A DNA stretch of 64,000 nucleotides from Mastigocoleus testarum BC008 (GTDB taxonomy: Bacteria; Cyanobacteriota; Cyanobacteriia; Cyanobacteriales; Nostocaceae): positions 1 through 64,000 of the forward strand of contig NZ_LMTZ01000137.1 in assembly GCF_001456025.1 (NCBI RefSeq), read 5' to 3'. Each line of letters begins with the position of its first letter. The first letter of the stretch is position 1. Under the pieces are notes generated by a model, which saw only the letters and a list, made by a program, of their open reading frames with translations, was not told the origin of the DNA and ran no database searches. Shown one piece after another: positions 59,405-64,000 of this stretch. Made by a program: the position numbers and the translations under genes.

Positions 59405-61855
59405 ATGATAATTTTAATAGGGTATACATTACCGACATCAGCAAGTATAGATCTGAGTGTGAGTGCTAGGAAGCTTACCCAAAAAGGGCATAAACAATTG
59501 CAACAGGGAGAAGGGCAAAAAGCACTAAATACTTGGTCGGAAGCTTATAAAATTTATCAGCAATTAAATAATTCCGATGGTGAAACTGGCTCCTTGATCA
59601 ACCAAAGTTTAGCACTGCAAAGTCTAGGTTTATATACACGTAGTTGTGAAACTTTGATTACTGCTTTGAAACTGGAAGATAAAACTTGGATTTGTAGTGG
59701 GAATCAGACTAAAGTTAAACAGCAACAGGAGTTGATGAATGCATTACAAAAGCAATCAAGGGGAAAAACTCAAATTCTGGGATTAAAGAATTTGGGTAAT
59801 GTTTTACGGCTAATTGGCAAGCCGGAAATATCTGAAATTGTATTGAAAGAAGCCTTGGTAATAAGCAAAAGTTTTTCAAAAGAATTGCAAAATAGTCTTT
59901 TGTTGAGTTTAGCTAATACGGAGCGTACTAGTTACCAAAAAGCATCAAATAAATATCAGATTACTGAGGAGCCTGTAGGAAAAAAAGAAGCATTAAATCA
60001 GGCTGAATCTAGATTTATTCAAGCATTAAATTATTATCAACAAGTCAAAAGTACTGGCAATAAAAAATCTGATACTGAGCTATTAGCTCAACTGAATCAA
60101 TTAGATTTATTATTAGAGCAGTTTTTCAAAAAGAAATCAGTAATTTTTGATAATTTAAAAATATCAAATAACCAGCAAAGTATATATGATTTGACGAAGA
60201 AATTATTGGTAGCCAATTTTGGAAAGTTACAAACTAATAAGTCTATTTATGCTAGTACTCAGTTTTCAGATATTCTAATTAAAATTGCAGCTAATGAAGA
60301 CTTAAGCCGGATTTTTACAAATGAAAAAATAAATCTATATAATGCAGCTTTAAATATTGGATTATCTGCCTTGGATAAAACTAATAATAAAAGAGCAGAA
60401 TCTTTTACGAAAGGAACTGTAGGTAAAATTTACGATAATTTGGGGCAACTGGAAAAATCAGAAATATATCTAGAGGAAGCTTTGGGGTTAGCTCAGTCAG
60501 TAAGAGCATGGGATATTGCCTACCAATGGCAACAGGAATTAGCTCGCCTGTATCAAAAACTAGGAAAATTTGACCGGGCAAATAAAGCTTATGATGCTGC
60601 AATTAAGAGTATTGAGCAAGTTCAAAGTAGTAGTTTATCAGCTAATCCCGAATTTAAATTTAATTTTAAGGATAGAATAGAAGCTGTATATAAACAATAT
60701 TTAAATTTACTTCTATCAAGGGAAAAACCAAATTTTAATCAAATAATTCAAGTCAAGCAGAAGTTACAACTAGCTGAAATCAAAAATTTTTTACAATGTA
60801 ATTATTTACCTACCTTTGAAAAAGAAGTTTATACAAATGATACTAATAATTCAAAAGTACTTCCTATCATCTATATTTTTCAGATAAAAAACCAAGTAGA
60901 GATAATTATAAAAACTAAAGATAATTTGTTTTTTCGTCATACAGCAAATTTTTCAGAAATAACTTCTGGTATTGATGATTTGATAAATTTGTTACAATCA
61001 CCAGACTTTTTAACTATTTCTGAATCAAGATTTTTAACTTACTCCCAAAATATCTATGATTTACTGGTTTTACCAATTAAAAAATATTTACCAGATGAAG
61101 GTGAGTTGGTATTTGTATTAGATACCTATTTCCAGAATGTTCCATTTTCTTTACTGCATGATGGTGAAAGATATCTTTTAGAAGATTATGCTATTACAGT
61201 ATCTTTAACTTCTAAAACAGCGCCTTTAGTTACAGAGAATTTAAAAGTACTAGTTGCTGGTTTGTCCCAAGCCAATACCAATTTAAAGCATCCCTTGTTT
61301 CCAGGAAATATAACCCCTTTACCTGAAGTAAATACTGAAATATCTTATATAAGAAATAATACTACTGAGGTTATAGAATTAATTAATGCAGGTTTTACCA
61401 GCAATAACTTCCAGGAATCGATGGTAAAAAGAAGAAAAGATTTTCCTTTAATTCACATATCGACTCATGGACAGTTTAGTTCCGACCCACACAAGACTTT
61501 CATCTTGGCTTGGGATAAACCAATCAATGTTAGGGAATTCGAGAATCTACTGAAAAATAATCCCAGTCCTATTGATTTACTTGTTCTGAGTGCTTGTCAA
61601 ACTGCGAAAGGAGATAAGCGTTCAGCTTTAGGTATCGCTGGAATGGCAGCTATGGTTGGCGCACAAAACACCCTGGCAACTTTGTGGTTAGTCAATGCTA
61701 AATCCACTTCAGAGTTAATGGGAGATTTTTATAAGAATTTGAATAATGGACTGAATAAAGCACAAGCTCTAAGACAAGCACAGTTAGCGCTTTTGAAAAA
61801 CCCCAAATATTCTCATCCTTATTATTGGTCTCCATTTATATTAGTTAGCAAATAG
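59405..61855 (+). CDS. TPR-CHAT protein
   Basis: 816 residues. The N-terminus is a short hydrophobic segment (MIILIGYTLPTSAS). TPR-like helices fill residues about 20-460 (AEIYLEEALGLAQS-like units). The C-terminal CHAT domain has His688 in IHISTHGQFSSDP and Cys731 in LVLSACQTAKGDKR, followed by AGMAAMVGAQNTLATLWLV. Cyanobacterial clusters of TPS protein, TpsB and CHAT protein are common; the protease may process or survey the exported protein. Confidence 0.88.
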   Translation: MIILIGYTLPTSASIDLSVSARKLTQKGHKQLQQGEGQKALNTWSEAYKIYQQLNNSDGETGSLINQSLALQSLGLYTRSCETLITALKLEDKTWICSGNQTKVKQQQELMNALQKQSRGKTQILGLKNLGNVLRLIGKPEISEIVLKEALVISKSFSKELQNSLLLSLANTERTSYQKASNKYQITEEPVGKKEALNQAESRFIQALNYYQQVKSTGNKKSDTELLAQLNQLDLLLEQFFKKKSVIFDNLKISNNQQSIYDLTKKLLVANFGKLQTNKSIYASTQFSDILIKIAANEDLSRIFTNEKINLYNAALNIGLSALDKTNNKRAESFTKGTVGKIYDNLGQLEKSEIYLEEALGLAQSVRAWDIAYQWQQELARLYQKLGKFDRANKAYDAAIKSIEQVQSSSLSANPEFKFNFKDRIEAVYKQYLNLLLSREKPNFNQIIQVKQKLQLAEIKNFLQCNYLPTFEKEVYTNDTNNSKVLPIIYIFQIKNQVEIIIKTKDNLFFRHTANFSEITSGIDDLINLLQSPDFLTISESRFLTYSQNIYDLLVLPIKKYLPDEGELVFVLDTYFQNVPFSLLHDGERYLLEDYAITVSLTSKTAPLVTENLKVLVAGLSQANTNLKHPLFPGNITPLPEVNTEISYIRNNTTEVIELINAGFTSNNFQESMVKRRKDFPLIHISTHGQFSSDPHKTFILAWDKPINVREFENLLKNNPSPIDLLVLSACQTAKGDKRSALGIAGMAAMVGAQNTLATLWLVNAKSTSELMGDFYKNLNNGLNKAQALRQAQLALLKNPKYSHPYYWSPFILVSK

Positions 61856-61857
61856 CT

Positions 61858-62814
61858 TTACTGCTGCTGTATAGTCTTCTCTAATCCTTGTTGCGCTAGT
61901 CTTTGCTCAGCTTTGTTAGCATTTTCTTGAGCTAGACTTTTCGCTTTGACATAAAGGGGTCTTGCTTTTTGTGGAAATCCAGCCTGTAAATAGCGATCGC
62001 CTAACAAGCGATGAAGAGTTGGATCGTTAGTAGAAGCATCAATTCGCTTTTGCAAAACCTGAATTGCCTGTGTAAGCAAATCTTGTGACATAAAGATAGT
62101 ATCAAGATCGCGAGCTTCTTGATCTGGAGTTAGGTTAAGACTCTGAACTTGCTTTACAGTATCATTGATTTCTTGTGCTTCCTGTTGGGATGTCATTATT
62201 AGGATAGTAGAATCTACAGCAGTAGGAGAACCACTCTGATTAGTAATTACATCTAATTTATAAATCTTCCCGTATTGTAGTGGAGGTTGATTCTCCGGAT
62301 AGGTAAGTTTATTTTTTGAAGTATCTTTAGACCAATGAAGCCCATGACCTTTGAGAATAACTGTATATTTGCTTGAATTAGAAACTGGTAGCCAGGATAT
62401 TAAAGGTTGCCGATTTAAAATAATGTTCCCGTAAGGATTAGTGATTATTGGTTTTTCTCAATTTGTGGTTTGCGTTTTGGTTCTGGAACAGTTTCTTTTA
62501 TTATTAGTTGCACATTTACCTAACTCTGTTGGTTTGACACATTTATCTGCTGTGTCATCAACTAATCCCTCTCCAAGAAGCAATATCTTTTTATTTGGGT
62601 AACACAAGATTTTTACTGTTCCTGATCTGGGATGTATGCGATCGCCAGGAAAAATCGAACTTCCTTCTTCTTTGTTGCGATCACCACTTAATATTCTTCC
62701 AATAGGATTAGATCTAACGAATTGGTGATGTTTGGAGATTTGTGTTTGAGCTTGGACTGTATTTGTAAAAAAAATGAGTATGAAAGTACTGTAAATGAAA
62801 TTACGGGACAGCAT
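61858..62814 (-). pseudogene. frameshifted secreted protein gene of the CHAT cluster
   Basis: The N-terminus (MLSRNFIYSTFILIFFTNTV signal, then FPGDRIHPRSGTVKILCYPN) reads to about 62510. A natural continuation KETVPEPKRKPQIE lies in another frame for about 55 bases, and the original frame then resumes as KPIITNPYGNIILNRQPLIS through to the TPR-like end at 61858. Two opposite indels thus expose a TGA at 62458. The whole resembles a FecR-like/TPR exported protein usual beside CHAT genes. Confidence 0.7.
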
Positions 62815-62885
62815 AAAGACTAAAAAAACTTGATATGAAAAAGAAGTAATATAGTTATAATTGCTTATGACATGAACTTATGCAG

Positions 62886-64000
62886 TTAAAGAATTTTTCG
62901 TAAAATCTTTTGTCTCCAGCCTTGAACTTCGGGCAAGCTGGAGTTAAGTATCAAACAAGCCTCCCAGGATAATTTAGCATCCAAAGCTAAATTTAATTGT
63001 TCTTGGGTTTGAGCTAATAAGCAGTAAGCTTCTGTTTTTTGCGGGTCAATCTCTAAAGATTTCTGCAAATGAGTTTGGGCTTGAAGGTATTTCTTTTGAC
63101 CGAACAGTGCCCATGCTAAATTTTTTTTTAAAGTCGCTTGAATATGTTTATGATCGGGTTTATTTAAACCTTGTAATGCTAATTTATCTAAACCTTGTAA
63201 TGCTAAAGACTCTGCATTCTTATAATTGCCAGTTAAATTATTTAATCTTGATAAGCTGTTGATAGCTCGAACAGAATTATTTTTACTTTTTTTCAAAGCT
63301 ATTTTATAGTAGTGTGCGGCTTTATCATATTGCTCTTGATCATCATAAAAGCTTCCCAAGTTGTAATGAATAATCCAATCATTAGAATTCAATTTTAATG
63401 CACGGGAGTAACTATCATTTACGCATTTAAAGTCTGCAAGTTGCTGACAAACTAATGCTAGGTTGCTATAGACAGCAATATCATTTTTGTTGAATTTAAT
63501 TGCAAGCTCGTAATATTTTCTGGCAATTTCAGGTTTAGAAGAATTACGGAAAGCTTTCTCAAAGTAGAAACTAGAGATAGATTTATTAATATTTTGATTA
63601 AAAGAAATAGCCAAATTAAAATTTTGTTTTGATTTTATGAATTTATTTTCGGTTTCAGCTTTCTTGCCTTGCTCAAAGAAATAGTTTGCAAGAATAGGTT
63701 TTAATCCATAGTAAACAGCAAAAATTGTTAAAAAACTTAATATAGAAGCACCGATTTTAAAAGCTTTTGATTTAACTACTCGATAAATTTTTGATTTCAA
63801 AGGTAAGCGATTTAACCGCTCAAGAATAACTTCAGTAGTTTGTGGACGTTTACTCACTAATTCTGACTGCAATTCGTCAATCAGATTGGCAAATAATTTA
63901 TCTATCTGAGGGGCTTTGTCTCTCCAAATAATCTGTCCTGTTGTTTTGTCAATCGGTAGATTGTTTAAAGGGGTCGCTGTTAATAAATACACAAAAGTTC
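62886..64000 (-). CDS. serine/threonine kinase-TPR protein, 5' part outside window
   Basis: C-terminal 370 residues. TFVYLLTATPLNNLPIDKTT and RDKAPQIDKLFANLIDE followed by RPQTTEVILERLNRLP is the end of a kinase C-lobe; the frame is open to the window edge, so the catalytic part lies beyond 64000. One membrane segment (GASILSFLTIFAVYYGLKPI, about 85-105 in this fragment) precedes about seven TPRs (e.g. AVYSNLALVCQQLADFKCVN). A membrane sensor kinase is likely. Confidence 0.8.
   Translation of the reverse strand, partial: TFVYLLTATPLNNLPIDKTTGQIIWRDKAPQIDKLFANLIDELQSELVSKRPQTTEVILERLNRLPLKSKIYRVVKSKAFKIGASILSFLTIFAVYYGLKPILANYFFEQGKKAETENKFIKSKQNFNLAISFNQNINKSISSFYFEKAFRNSSKPEIARKYYELAIKFNKNDIAVYSNLALVCQQLADFKCVNDSYSRALKLNSNDWIIHYNLGSFYDDQEQYDKAAHYYKIALKKSKNNSVRAINSLSRLNNLTGNYKNAESLALQGLDKLALQGLNKPDHKHIQATLKKNLAWALFGQKKYLQAQTHLQKSLEIDPQKTEAYCLLAQTQEQLNLALDAKLSWEACLILNSSLPEVQGWRQKILRKIL

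Noticed and set aside
1..64000. CRISPR array
   Set aside because: No evenly spaced identical repeats with unique spacers; the heptamers at 14.4 kb and WD40 units do not fit.
1..64000. Diversity-generating reverse transcriptase or template repeat
   Set aside because: No reverse transcriptase motif (YxDD) gene and no second copy of the variable region were seen in the window.
1..64000. rRNA or true tRNA genes
   Set aside because: No conserved rRNA segments or complete cloverleaf were recognised.

Overview
The window reads as part of a large plasmid, or an integrated plasmid-like region, from a cyanobacterium, most likely a filamentous one. The evidence is about eleven HIP1 octamers (GCGATCGC, roughly one expected by chance), a CyRepA1-type plasmid replication protein, ParA/ParB, a cyanobacterial group 2 sigma factor, and families typical of cyanobacterial accessory DNA: CHAT proteases, an nSTAND1-WD40 protein, a TPS haemagglutinin, an FGE-sulfatase fusion and DUF4349.

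Layout. 0.3-7.2 kb holds a DUF4349 lipoprotein, small unknown genes, two adjacent frameshifted genes (DUF1186, DUF1993), a sigma factor and an unknown protein with a paralogue at 45 kb. 7.3-26 kb is an island of about 40 very small leftward genes packed in overlapping strings. It contains a P-loop ATPase, two membrane proteins, an HTH-like protein and a PD-(D/E)XK-like nuclease. An array of about 13 (G/T)CAACA heptamers lies at 14.42-14.64 kb. Palindromic elements are scattered through the island, and one has split a 55-residue gene. A divergent ribbon-helix-helix regulator with an apparent ATT start and a half-paralogue lie at 26.3-27 kb. A leader region and a coupled small gene then precede the 1353-residue replication protein (28-32 kb).

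32.4-38.3 kb carries a membrane NACHT-type ATPase whose C-terminus is a collapsed FGE domain ending in a sequence that looks like a diversity-generating-retroelement variable region, a 5'-truncated P450 and an M48 protease. 38.6-43.1 kb is a leftward set: truncated actin-like protein, RecD2, ParA and ParB, with a 20-bp perfect palindrome inside parB. 44.2-46.8 kb has two plasmid-type unknown genes and a tyrosine recombinase with a C-terminal zinc ribbon. 46.8-49.5 kb is a graveyard of IS66, IS1182-like and other DDE transposase fragments with nested repeats.

49.5-54.1 kb encodes a CHAT protease and an nSTAND1-TM-WD40 sensor that share a short glycine-containing motif, a plausible two-gene conflict system. 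54.7-62.8 kb holds duplicated methyltransferases, a TPS haemagglutinin, a truncated TpsB, a TPR-CHAT protein and a frameshifted gene. The window ends inside a kinase-TPR gene.

The replicon looks old and heavily rearranged: frameshifts, truncations, duplications and nested short palindromic repeats are frequent. Functions given for the small genes are mostly unknown. All family assignments are from reading motifs, not from searches.
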